A stretch of DNA of 64,000 nucleotides from DAITBA01 sp036824005 (GTDB taxonomy: Bacteria; Pseudomonadota; Gammaproteobacteria; Burkholderiales; Rhodocyclaceae): positions 57,614 through 121,613 of the forward strand of contig DAITBA010000016.1 of NCBI GenBank assembly GCA_036824005.1. The letters run 5' to 3'. Of the stretch, positions 18,107 through 25,968 are shown in pieces. Made by a program: the position numbers and the translations under genes. The first letter of the stretch is position 1, and each line of letters begins with the position of its first letter. Under the pieces are notes generated by a model. That model ran no database searches. It was not told where the DNA came from and saw nothing but the letters and a program-made list of their open reading frames with translations.

Positions 18107-19790
18107 GTTCCCCGTCGCGCTGATCCTTGTTCTCGGGGCAATGCTGGTTCCCTTGCTCCGTGGCTTGGTGCGGAAGGGCTGGATGCTGCTGCTGCCGGTC
18201 GTCGCCTTCGCCTGGCTTTTGGCGCTGCCGCATGGAACGTACGGCCAGATTGAGCTGCTCGGGCAGACCCTCGTGCTGATGCGCGTCGACAAACTGAGCC
18301 TGCTCTTCGGCTATGTCTTCCTCGTCGCCGCGTTTTTGTGCGTCGTCTACGCGCTCCACGTCGAGGACACGATGCAGCATGTGGCGAGCTTGATCTACGT
18401 CGGTGCCGCCATCGGTGCGGTGTTTGCGGGCGACCTGCTGAGCCTGTTCGTCTACTGGGAACTGACGGCTGTATCGTCCGTGTTGCTCATCTGGGCGCGG
18501 CGCAGCGAACACTCCCCCGCCACCGGCATGCGCTACGTGCTGGTCCAGTTACTGTCCGGAATGCTGTTGCTGGCCGGCGCGCTTATGCACTGGCGCGGGA
18601 CTGGCTCCCTGGAATTTGGGCGGATCGCGGCATCCGATCCCGCCGGTCTGATGATACTCCTCGCTTTTGGCATCAAGGCCGCCTTTCCGCTGCTTCACAA
18701 CTGGCTGCCAGATGCCTATCCCGAGGCGACGCCAACGGGAACGGTGGTGCTCTCCGCCTTCACCACGAAACTCGGCATCTACGCGCTGGCGCGTGGCTTC
18801 CCCGGTACGGAAGCATTGATCTGGATCGGCACCGTGATGGCGGCGTTTCCGATCTTTTATGCCGTGATTGAGAACGACCTGCGTCGCGTGCTCGCCTACA
18901 GCATGAACAACCAGCTCGGCTTCATGGTGGTCGGCATCGGCATCGGTAGCGAACTCGCGATCAATGGCGCGGTCGCCCATGCCTTCGCCGACATTCTGTT
19001 CAAGGGACTGCTGTTCATGAGCATGGGGGCAGTGCTGCTGCGCGCTGGCACGGTCAAGGGCAGCGAACTCGGAGGACTCTACAAGTCCATGCCCTGGACG
19101 ACGGCCTTCTGCATGGTGGGGGCCGCCTCGATCTCCGCTTTTCCCCTGTTCAGCGGCTTCGTCACCAAGTCAATGATCATGACGGCCGCCGCCGACGAGG
19201 GGTTGGTACTGAACTGGCTGATCCTGCTGTTCGCTTCGGCCGGCGTGTTCCACCATGCCGGCATCAAGATCCCCTATTTCGCCTTTTTCGCCCACGATTC
19301 CGGCATCCGCTGCGACGAAGCGCCGCGCAACATGCTCCTGGCGATGGGCATCGCTGCCGCCCTTTGCGTCGGCATCGGCGTATACCCGGACGCACTGTAT
19401 TCGCTCCTCCCTTACGCTGCCGGCTACGAGCCCTACACCGCGTCGCACGTCGCGGCGCAACTGCAGCTGTTGTTCTTCTCAGCCCTGGCTTTCGCCGTGC
19501 TGATGCGCACCGGCATCTATCCGCCCGAACTGCCCTCGGTCAACCTCGACAGCGACTGGTTGTACCGGCGAGCGACACCGCGGGCCATCACGGCGCTGCG
19601 CGTGACCTGGAGGCAACTCGGCACCGGCTTCGGCGAATGGCTCAACGCCGGGACGGCGAGCGTCGGTGACCTCGTCAGCCGCCATCGGCGCCCGGCCGGT
19701 CTGCTGCTGCGCACCTGGCCCACCGGCAGCATGGCCTTGTGGGTCATGGTTATGTTGCTGGGTTATCTCGCGTTGTATTACTTGCGTTGA
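18096..19790 (+). CDS. Proton-conducting membrane transporter, NuoL/MrpA N-terminal-like, third copy
   Basis: 564 residues with about 14-16 helices. Functional residues are retained: Glu in LFVYWELTAVSSVLLIWARR, Lys in LAFGIKAAFPLLHNWLPDAY, and Lys in FSGFVTKSMIMTAAADEG. After residue about 460 a soluble stretch (NLDSDWLYRRATPRAITALR) precedes a last helix (MALWVMVMLLGYLALYYL), a NuoL/MrpA-like extension. With the DUF4040 gene at 13568 it may jointly replace a single large MrpA. Confidence 0.88.
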   Translation: MTAEFPVALILVLGAMLVPLLRGLVRKGWMLLLPVVAFAWLLALPHGTYGQIELLGQTLVLMRVDKLSLLFGYVFLVAAFLCVVYALHVEDTMQHVASLIYVGAAIGAVFAGDLLSLFVYWELTAVSSVLLIWARRSEHSPATGMRYVLVQLLSGMLLLAGALMHWRGTGSLEFGRIAASDPAGLMILLAFGIKAAFPLLHNWLPDAYPEATPTGTVVLSAFTTKLGIYALARGFPGTEALIWIGTVMAAFPIFYAVIENDLRRVLAYSMNNQLGFMVVGIGIGSELAINGAVAHAFADILFKGLLFMSMGAVLLRAGTVKGSELGGLYKSMPWTTAFCMVGAASISAFPLFSGFVTKSMIMTAAADEGLVLNWLILLFASAGVFHHAGIKIPYFAFFAHDSGIRCDEAPRNMLLAMGIAAALCVGIGVYPDALYSLLPYAAGYEPYTASHVAAQLQLLFFSALAFAVLMRTGIYPPELPSVNLDSDWLYRRATPRAITALRVTWRQLGTGFGEWLNAGTASVGDLVSRHRRPAGLLLRTWPTGSMALWVMVMLLGYLALYYLR

Positions 19791-19804
19791 AGGGCATAGG
19801 ATCC

Positions 19805-20173
19805 ATGGACCGCGATAATGCGCCGCCGCCAACGCGAAGGGCAATGCCGCGCCATCTCCTCACCGTGCTGTACCCGGCGCTCGCGGCGCTGCCACCGCAG
19901 GACTGGGACGCGGCCCTGCGCAAGGCGCGATCTGCGGAGTTTGACACCTTGGAATGGTTGGGGGTGATCGGCGCTGTCGGGCTGGTCGCGTGGCTGCTGC
20001 AGTTCGATCTGCCGCCGTCAGGCGGCCGAGCGCCGCTGGCGTTGTTCCTGCTCCAGTTTCCCCTGGCCCTCCTCCTGCTGGCGGTGGTCGCCGGGCCGTT
20101 CTACCTGCGCCGTACCCGCCGCGGACTGGAGCAGGAGATCCGCAAACGTCACAGGCGCCGCGGCCCCGGCTGA
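19805..20173 (+). CDS. Small membrane protein, unknown
   Basis: A 122-residue protein not recognised by me. The N-terminal half is soluble (HLLTVLYPALAALPPQDWDA, ALRKARSAEFDTLEWLG), followed by two helices around residues 50-100 and a strongly basic tail (LRRTRRGLEQEIRKRHRRRG). It lies 14 bases after the third transporter subunit on the same strand and is probably the last membrane protein of the antiporter transcript. Confidence 0.7.
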   Translation: MDRDNAPPPTRRAMPRHLLTVLYPALAALPPQDWDAALRKARSAEFDTLEWLGVIGAVGLVAWLLQFDLPPSGGRAPLALFLLQFPLALLLLAVVAGPFYLRRTRRGLEQEIRKRHRRRGPG

Positions 20174-20202
20174 GCGCCGCCTTCCGATGGAGGTCGCGCG
20201 CC

Positions 20203-20712
20203 ATGCATACCACTTGCCATGAGCAATTCCCTGCCAATGTGAACGGGCAACACCATCGCCGTCTGCTGATTCCCGTCGATGCCACGGAACGCTCACGCTG
20301 GGCAATCCGCTACGTCCTGCACCTGCGGGACGCCGGCGTACCGGTTGCGGTAGCCCTGATTTTCGTCGCCGAGCCGATCACCGCCTGGGAGGTGCGCCGC
20401 TTCCTGACCGACGCCGAGATCGTCCGCTTTCAGGCGGATACCGGCCGCCACATCCTGGAGGATGCGGCGCGGGAACTGATCGCGGCGGACATCCCGGTCC
20501 AGCCCGTTTATCGGGAAGGGGACATCGCCTTCGAAATCGTGGACGCTGCCGAACGGCTCGAGTGCGATGAGATCGTCCTGCCCCTGCCCCATGCCCGCTG
20601 GGCAAAGCTGCTATCCCCCGACGTGGTGCGCGAGGTGATCCGGCGTCAGGGAGCGGTCAGGGTAACGACGGTGGCAGCCGACGGCAGACCTGAGGCTTCC
20701 CACCGGCACTGA
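20203..20712 (+). CDS. Universal stress protein (UspA family)
   Basis: A 169-residue cytoplasmic UspA-fold protein. The ATG at 20203 follows ATGGAGG. RRLLIPVDATERSRWAIRYV is the Usp beta1-alpha1 signature, and AERLECDEIVLPLPHARWAK lies where nucleotide-binding Usps have GxxGxxxxxxxxxS; that motif is not intact, so ATP binding is doubtful. Usp genes beside ion transporters are common and may gate or regulate them. Another UspA gene (42348) neighbours a CPA2 antiporter. Confidence 0.82.
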   Translation: MHTTCHEQFPANVNGQHHRRLLIPVDATERSRWAIRYVLHLRDAGVPVAVALIFVAEPITAWEVRRFLTDAEIVRFQADTGRHILEDAARELIAADIPVQPVYREGDIAFEIVDAAERLECDEIVLPLPHARWAKLLSPDVVREVIRRQGAVRVTTVAADGRPEASHRH

Positions 20713-21117
20713 GTCGGGCCATGGCTTGGCGATCCTTGTCCGCCGCGATGCGGCGGGCTGAAGGTTGGCGGGCGACCCGACCAAGGATGTGTTGCCGGGC
20801 TTGGCGATGATGACGCGGCTCGCGCCTGACGCGCTAAGGAACGCGTTTGGCGGTACACAGCCGCTTTCCGACCCGATGGGTCGGGTCGCCGGACATCATC
20901 CAAGCAGTAACTGACTGCTCCCCCGTCATGCGCGTGTCCACTGCCGTGTGGGCTATGGATGGGGCAGGCGACTAGCTGTTCACCGTCGGTCAAGAACCAC
21001 GCACTCGCGCCGCAGGCTCCGCATGCTGCAACTCGACGCACGCTTCCGTGCGCGATGGCCATGAGCACGTAAATGGCGATGCGGGGCACGACCCACTTGG
21101 GATTCCGGATGTGCCAA
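20713..21117. other. Non-coding or decayed stretch
   Basis: No frame on either strand in this 405-bp interval resembles a known protein, and no terminator with a T-tract is visible after the Usp gene. The interval separates the plus-strand antiporter operon from the minus-strand AraC gene, which end towards each other. Confidence 0.5.
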
Positions 21118-22119
21118 CTACGCACCAGCCTGCGCCCTGCGCCACGCCGCTGGCGGTGCGCCGACCATGCGCCGGAACGCGCGCGAGAACGCGGCTTCGG
21201 AGTCGTAGCCGACGTCGAGCGCGATGGCGGCGACGGTGCGCCTGGTCTCCCGCAGCAGCCGCGAGCCGAGCTGGATGCGCCAACTGGCGAGGTATTGCAT
21301 CGGCGGCTGGCCGACGAACTGGACGAAGCGCTCGTGCAGCGCGGAGCGCGACAGGCCAACGTCATGGGCGAGATCGTCCACGCTCCACCCATGATCGGGG
21401 CGCTCGTGCATGAGCGCGAGGGCCTTGCCGACGTAGCGATCGCGCAGTCCCGCCAGCCAGCCGGTGGCGTCCTCGGGCAGAGTGTCGAGATAGCGCCGGG
21501 CGGCGTCGACGAACATCATCTCCGAGAGCCGCTCGAGCACGGCATCGCCACCCGGTCGCGGTGAGTTGGACTCGACCACGGCCTGGTCGATGACGCGCGA
21601 CACCCAGTCGCCGGCGCGCGCCGCCGGCAGGTGGAGCATGCGCGGCAGCGCGGCGACCAGTGGATTGAAGGGCTTCAGGTCGCAACCGAGGAAGCCGCAG
21701 ACGAGTACCGCCTCGGCCTCCTCGATGGGCAGGCGCGTCTGGTCGTCGACGACGCCGTGGCGTACGGTGATCGGAATGGGCTTCGGATCGTTGCGTCGCG
21801 CGATTACCCACTCGGGTTCGCGCCGGTTCGGCTGCAGGCCGGGGGCGCTCGAAATGACGTGACGGTCGCCTTGCGGGAACATGACGATGTCACCGGTGAA
21901 GAGCCTGACCGGAGGCAGACCCGATACGGCCGCCCAACCTTCGCCCTTGGCCACCATGTGGTACTCCATGACATGGTCGCAGCCGGGCATCACGGCCTCG
22001 GCGATTTCCTTCGCCGTCGAGGCCTCGGCAGACCACTGGTCGCGCAAGCTGACATAGAAGAACACGGCGCCGCGCAGGCGCACGCTGCGCAGCAGGTCGG
22101 ACAGCGTGTCTCGGCTCAT
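21118..22119 (-). CDS. AraC-family transcriptional regulator (cupin_6 type)
   Basis: A 333-residue regulator. The N-terminal AraC_binding_2/cupin-6-like sensor contains LRGAVFFYVSLRDQWSAEAS and HMVAKGEGWAAVSG..FTGDIVMFPQGDRHVI. The C-terminal pair of HTH motifs reads WSVDDLAHDVGLSRSALHER and TVAAIALDVGYDSEAAFSRA. The ATG at 22119 starts MSRDTLSDLLRSVRLRG as in relatives. It is divergent from the methyltransferase gene across 181 bp, the usual layout for an AraC protein controlling its neighbour. Confidence 0.9.
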   Translation of the reverse strand: MSRDTLSDLLRSVRLRGAVFFYVSLRDQWSAEASTAKEIAEAVMPGCDHVMEYHMVAKGEGWAAVSGLPPVRLFTGDIVMFPQGDRHVISSAPGLQPNRREPEWVIARRNDPKPIPITVRHGVVDDQTRLPIEEAEAVLVCGFLGCDLKPFNPLVAALPRMLHLPAARAGDWVSRVIDQAVVESNSPRPGGDAVLERLSEMMFVDAARRYLDTLPEDATGWLAGLRDRYVGKALALMHERPDHGWSVDDLAHDVGLSRSALHERFVQFVGQPPMQYLASWRIQLGSRLLRETRRTVAAIALDVGYDSEAAFSRAFRRMVGAPPAAWRRAQAGA

Positions 22120-22300
22120 GGGACGGCCCCCGGTCGATCGCGGACGTTCGATCAAGTCTGGCGGACGCGCGGTGAAGCGTCAACGCGGCCGCCTCGGGAC
22201 AATAGCCTCGCCGAACTTGATCGGCGAGAGGCTCAGGAGCGGGCAGGCATGTCCGCGCCGCGCAGCCTTCGAACGCAACCAACATCAAAGGAGAATTGCC

Positions 22301-23164
22301 ATGAGTCCCGAACAGAGTGTTTGCACGCCGTCCCCCGCCGCCAAAGCCGCGCCCCAGCCCGGCATCGATTTCGCCGCCATCAAGCAGCGCCAGCAGGCCA
22401 CGTGGGCCAGCGGCGACTACGCCATCGTCGGCACCACGCTGCAAATCGTCGGCGAGATGCTGGCCGAGGCAGTCGACGTGCGCGCCGGCGAGCGTGTGCT
22501 CGATGTCGCCGCCGGCAACGGCAATGCCTCGCTGGCGGCGGCGCGCCGCTTTGCCCGCGTCACCTCGACCGACTACGTGCCGCATCTGTTGGAGAAGGGC
22601 GCGGCGCGGGCACAGGCGGAGGGACTGGACATACGCTTCCAGGTGGAGGATGCCGAGGCCTTGCCGTTCGCCGATGGCTCGTTCGATGTGGCGCTGTCCA
22701 CCTTCGGCGCTATGTTTGCGCCGGATCACACGCGGACTGCGCAGGAAATGCTGCGTGTCGTCCGCTCAGGCGGTCGCATCGGCCTCGCCAACTGGACGCC
22801 GGATGGCTTCATCGGCCAGCTCTTTCGCCTTATCGGCGCCTATGTTGCGCCGCCCGCCGGCATGAAATCTCCGGCTCTTTGGGGTACGGAACCGCACGTC
22901 GTCGAACTGTTCGGCGCGCATGCTGCGGACATCCGCACCGAGCGCAAGTTCTACAACTTCCGCTACCGCTCCGCCGCGCACTGGATCGATGTCTTCCGCA
23001 ACTACTACGGGCCGGTGCACAAAGCCTGCGCGGCACTGGAAGCCTCGCAGCAGTCCAGCCTGCTCGAAGACATCGCCACGCTGCTCGGGCGCCTCAACGC
23101 GGGCGGGCCGGAGACGCTCGTCGTGCCCAGCGAATATCTGGAAGTCGTGATTACCCGCAAGTAG
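22301..23164 (+). CDS. SAM-dependent methyltransferase (class I, UbiE-like)
   Basis: A 287-residue soluble enzyme; AAAGGAGAATTGCC precedes the ATG at 22301. Motif I (GERVLDVAAGNGNASLAAAR), the acidic Asp in STDYVP, and motif DAEALPFADGSFDVALSTFG of the Methyltransf_11/25 family are present. The C-terminal half (FYNFRYRSAAHWIDVFRNYY) is seen in a group often induced by AraC regulators of this type. The substrate is unknown. Confidence 0.9.
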   Translation: MSPEQSVCTPSPAAKAAPQPGIDFAAIKQRQQATWASGDYAIVGTTLQIVGEMLAEAVDVRAGERVLDVAAGNGNASLAAARRFARVTSTDYVPHLLEKGAARAQAEGLDIRFQVEDAEALPFADGSFDVALSTFGAMFAPDHTRTAQEMLRVVRSGGRIGLANWTPDGFIGQLFRLIGAYVAPPAGMKSPALWGTEPHVVELFGAHAADIRTERKFYNFRYRSAAHWIDVFRNYYGPVHKACAALEASQQSSLLEDIATLLGRLNAGGPETLVVPSEYLEVVITRK

Positions 23165-23208
23165 CGGGGGGCGGTGCGAGTGTCGCTTGCCACAGCCTCG
23201 GGTGCCGG

Positions 23209-23382
23209 TCACTGGACCCGGTATGCGCTGTGGCAGGCGACGCACTGCTGCGTGACGCGCGCGAGCGCGGCCAGGGAGGGCTTGATGTCGCCGGTTGCGG
23301 CGGCTTCGAGGGCGGCGACGGCCTGGCCCGGCGCGCCGGTACGGCATCCGGTGATTCGTGGCAGACGGCAACTTGGCGTCAT
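23209..23382 (-). pseudogene. C-terminal remnant of a small c-type cytochrome (copy 1, haem motif intact)
   Basis: On the minus strand a frame ends GDIKPSLAALARVTQQCVAC-HSAYRVQ-stop. CVACH (23230-23244) is a C-terminal CxxCH haem-binding motif preceded by the LARVTQQ helix, as in small periplasmic cytochromes with cytochrome c'-like ends. Upstream residues lose similarity and there is no signal peptide; an ATG at 23382 would give only 57 residues. A sister remnant is at 38193-38306. The interval 23165-23856 otherwise holds only the transposase remnant. Confidence 0.6.
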
Positions 23383-23509
23383 GGTCGCGTCCGCGGTTGC
23401 GGGTTCACACAGGACTACCTGATTGACAACAATCGTCAGCCAAGCTCATCTGGTGCGCCCGACAGGCCGTAGCGTGATCGCCATCGGACGGGATCAGGAG
23501 ATGGCGATC

Positions 23510-23615
23510 ATGGCGATGAACCGAATTCAATTTCGACCTGGACTGTCAGGGAACCGGACTGCCGCTGGCCATCTGGTTCCTGGCGATCGATCTGATCAGC
23601 GCCTGCTGATTGCCG
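23510..23615 (+). pseudogene. IS1595-family transposase remnant
   Basis: ATG at 23510 opens MAMNRIQFRPGLS, close to the N-terminus of IS1595-type transposases (MAMNRVQFQPGLS). It is followed directly, in another frame, by TGLPLAIWFLAIDLISA, a segment from the middle of the same protein. The central part is deleted and no terminal inverted repeats were found, so it is inactive debris. The surrounding bases look less GC-rich than neighbouring operons. Confidence 0.5.
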
Positions 23616-23821
23616 CCGCGTCGATAACACGGCAGCCCTTGCGTTCTCTCCGGGTTGCTGACGTTCATTGGCAATCAGCTTCCACGAACAACGACATTGC
23701 ATCATCGGCCACAGCCGACCTCATGCCAGCAGACTGACTCGGTCCGATATGCACCAGTCGGCAGCCGCTCACCCGACGTCGCGTTGAAACTCAGCTGACC
23801 GACTCGGCACAAGTTTGTCAT

Positions 23822-23849
23822 TTGACATGTATCCATGTTTCTATAAACT
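23822..23849 (+). promoter_or_regulatory. Putative ars operon promoter
   Basis: TTGACA at 23822-23827 is a perfect -35 hexamer. A -10-like TATAAA (23842) or TAAACT (23844) follows with 14-16 bp spacing. Both lie inside the arsR operator, so repressor binding would block polymerase. The spacing is shorter than the ideal 17 bp, a common feature of metal-regulated promoters. Confidence 0.5.
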
Positions 23850-23866
23850 TGGAAGCATGGATACAT
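23827..23866. promoter_or_regulatory. ArsR operator: perfect 11-bp inverted repeat
   Basis: ATGTATCCATG (23827-23837) and CATGGATACAT (23856-23866) are exact inverse complements 18 bp apart. The right arm covers the arsR start codon at 23857. This fits ArsR/SmtB self-repression relieved by arsenite or antimonite. Confidence 0.75.
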
Positions 23867-24207
23867 TGATCGCTGCCGAAATTCTCGCCGCCCTCGGGCA
23901 CGAGTCTCGCCTTGCCATCTTCCGCCTACTGGTCGAAGCCGGACCCGATGGCATCAACGCCACCGCCATCGGCGAGAAGTTGGGCATCCCCAACGCCACG
24001 CTTTCTTTCCATTTGTCGCACTTGAGCCGCGTTGGTCTCATCAAGGGGGAGCGGGAAAGCCGCTTCATCCATTATTCGGCCGAGTACGCAACCATGGATG
24101 AACTGATTGGCTTCCTGACGCGGAACTGCTGTCAGGGCAGCCAGTGCTTGCCGACGACCCAGGCCGTAGCAACCACCGCCAAGCGGCGCGCGAAGGTGAA
24201 GGCATGA
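23857..24207 (+). CDS. arsR: ArsR-family arsenic-responsive repressor
   Basis: A 116-residue winged-helix repressor. EILAALGHESRLAIFRLLVE is the ArsR opening, and INATAIGEKLGIPNATLSFH-LSHL is the recognition helix region. The ELCVCDL box of classical ArsR is absent; cysteines instead lie near the C-terminus (RNCCQGSQC), as in ArsR variants with C-terminal Cys sensors. I chose the ATG at 23857; an earlier in-frame codon at 23815 would place promoter and operator inside the coding sequence. Its TGA overlaps the permease ATG (ATGA). Confidence 0.9.
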   Translation: MDTLIAAEILAALGHESRLAIFRLLVEAGPDGINATAIGEKLGIPNATLSFHLSHLSRVGLIKGERESRFIHYSAEYATMDELIGFLTRNCCQGSQCLPTTQAVATTAKRRAKVKA

Positions 24208-25238
24208 CGACAGCCACTCTGCGGCCAGGTCCTTGGGGTTGGCTCCTCATCGTTCTGATTGTCTGGGTTGCCGCTTATGCCAGCCTGATCCCCTTCGCTG
24301 ATACCGTCATCGCACTGGTCGGCCTGACCCGTGAGACCCACATGGGCGAAGCGGTGCATTTCTTCTTCTACGACACTGCCAAGGTATTGCTGCTGCTTAC
24401 CGGCATCGTCTTCCTGATGGGGGTGGTGCATACCTTCGTTGCCCCCGAACGCACCCGCGCCGTGCTGTCGGGCCGTCGTCTTGGCATCGGCAATGTCATG
24501 GCAGCCAGTCTGGGTGTCGTCACCCCTTTTTGTTCCTGCTCGGCGGTGCCACTGTTCATCGGCTTCCTCTCCGCCGGGGTGCCTCTCGGCGTCACCTTCT
24601 CCTTCCTGATCTCGGCCCCGATGGTGAACGAGGTCGCGCTAGCGTTGCTGTTCGGTCTGTTTGGCTGGAAGGTGGCCGCGCTTTACCTCGGGCTCGGACT
24701 CGCGGTTGCCATCGTCGCCGGGCTCGTCATCGGCCGGCTTGGGATGGAAAGGTATCTGGAAGACTGGGTGCGCGAGATGCAGGCCACGCAATCCGCCGAC
24801 TTCGAGGCGAGCACGCCCACCTGGGCCGAGCGCATCGATGCCGGAGGGGCGCACGTCAGGGAAATCGTCGGCCGCGTCTGGCCCTGGGTGCTGGCGGGCA
24901 TCGCCATTGGCGCCGGGATTCATGGCTATGTGCCGCAGGATTTCATGGCCAGCTTCATGGGCAAGGACGCACCTTGGTGGTCGATTCCCTCGGCGGTGCT
25001 CCTTGGCATCCCGATGTATACCAACGCGGCCGGCATCATCCCCATCGTTGAGGCCTTGCTTGGCAAGGGGGCGGCGTTGGGTACCGTGCTTGCATTCATG
25101 ATGAGCGTGATCGCGCTCTCGCTGCCGGAGATGGTGATCCTGCGCAAAGTGCTGAAACTGCCGCTGATCCTCACCTTCGCCGGCGTGGTCGCCTGCGGCA
25201 TCCTCGTCGTCGGCTACATCTTCAACGCGGTCCTGTAA
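24204..25238 (+). CDS. arsP: ArsP/DUF318-type permease (organoarsenical efflux candidate)
   Basis: A 344-residue membrane protein with about 8 helices. The family signature TPFCSCSAVPLFIGFLSAGV is intact, as is FSFLISAPMVNEVALALLFG and the second repeat half IPMYTNAAGIIPIVEALLGK. ArsP proteins export trivalent methylarsenite and aromatic arsenicals; other members of the family are uncharacterised permeases, so the gene name is tentative. It is coupled to arsR and followed 9 bp later by the small redox protein. Confidence 0.82.
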   Translation: MTTATLRPGPWGWLLIVLIVWVAAYASLIPFADTVIALVGLTRETHMGEAVHFFFYDTAKVLLLLTGIVFLMGVVHTFVAPERTRAVLSGRRLGIGNVMAASLGVVTPFCSCSAVPLFIGFLSAGVPLGVTFSFLISAPMVNEVALALLFGLFGWKVAALYLGLGLAVAIVAGLVIGRLGMERYLEDWVREMQATQSADFEASTPTWAERIDAGGAHVREIVGRVWPWVLAGIAIGAGIHGYVPQDFMASFMGKDAPWWSIPSAVLLGIPMYTNAAGIIPIVEALLGKGAALGTVLAFMMSVIALSLPEMVILRKVLKLPLILTFAGVVACGILVVGYIFNAVL

Positions 25239-25247
25239 GGAGTCCCC

Positions 25248-25481
25248 ATGAAATCCGTCAAGATTCTCGGCACCGGCTGCGCCAACTGCCAGAACACCTA
25301 CAAACTTGTGGAAGAGGTGGCCAGGGCCAAGGGGGAGGAGATCCAACTGGAGAAGGTCGAAGATCTCAAAGCAATCATGGCGCATGGTGTCATGAGTACG
25401 CCGGGTGTGGTCATCGATGGCAAGGTCGTGCATGCCGGCGGCGTGCCGGCGCGTGCCAAGGTCGAGGGTTGGTTCGCGTGA
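25248..25481 (+). CDS. Thioredoxin-fold redox-active disulfide protein
   Basis: A 77-residue protein with an N-terminal active site TGCANC (Cys11, Cys14) and the fold-defining cis-Pro segment MSTPGVVIDGKVVHAGGVPA. Such glutaredoxin-sized proteins accompany DUF318 permeases in many genomes. It may reduce the permease substrate or recycle the arsC product thiol; that is inference. The AAGGAG site precedes the ATG; its TGA overlaps the arsC GTG. Confidence 0.88.
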   Translation: MKSVKILGTGCANCQNTYKLVEEVARAKGEEIQLEKVEDLKAIMAHGVMSTPGVVIDGKVVHAGGVPARAKVEGWFA

Positions 25482-25963
25482 CGATCAACGTCCTCGTTCT
25501 TTGCACCGGCAACTCCGCCCGATCCATCCTCGGCGAAATGCTGTTCAACCATCTGGGCCAAGGCTGCGTCAAGGCGTATTCGGCAGGCAGCAAGCCAGGC
25601 GGGGTCGTCAATCCCGTGGCCATCGAAACCCTGCAAAAGCACGGCATTCCCTGCGAAGGAGCGCGCAGCAAGAGTTGGGACGAATTCGCCCAGGCGGATG
25701 CTCCGCAAATTGACTTCATTTTCACCGTATGCAGCAATGCAGCGAACGAGACGTGCCCGATCTGGCCCGGCCATCCGACCACCGCCCACTGGGCGATACC
25801 CGACCCGGCCCATGTCGAACCCATGGAAGCTCGGCGCGTCGCGTTCGAGACGGCCTACCAGTCCCTGCACAAGCGCATTACCGCCTTCCTGGCCTTGCCG
25901 CTGGAAACCCTGTCGCGCGACGAGATCATTGCCGCCGCCCGGCGCATCCACGAAGAGGCATAA
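25478..25963 (+). CDS. arsC: Arsenate reductase, low-molecular-weight phosphatase type
   Basis: A 161-residue enzyme reducing arsenate to arsenite in the cytoplasm. The P-loop LCTGNSARS carries the C-x5-R signature, and DFIFTVCSNAANETCPIWPG supplies the two further cysteines of the thioredoxin-coupled relay. IPDPAHVEPMEARRVAF holds the general-acid DP. The GTG at 25478 forms a GTGA overlap with the preceding gene; an in-frame TTG at 25469 is less likely. The neighbouring redox protein is a candidate reductant. Confidence 0.94.
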   Translation: MTINVLVLCTGNSARSILGEMLFNHLGQGCVKAYSAGSKPGGVVNPVAIETLQKHGIPCEGARSKSWDEFAQADAPQIDFIFTVCSNAANETCPIWPGHPTTAHWAIPDPAHVEPMEARRVAFETAYQSLHKRITAFLALPLETLSRDEIIAAARRIHEEA

Positions 25964-25968
25964 CAGCC

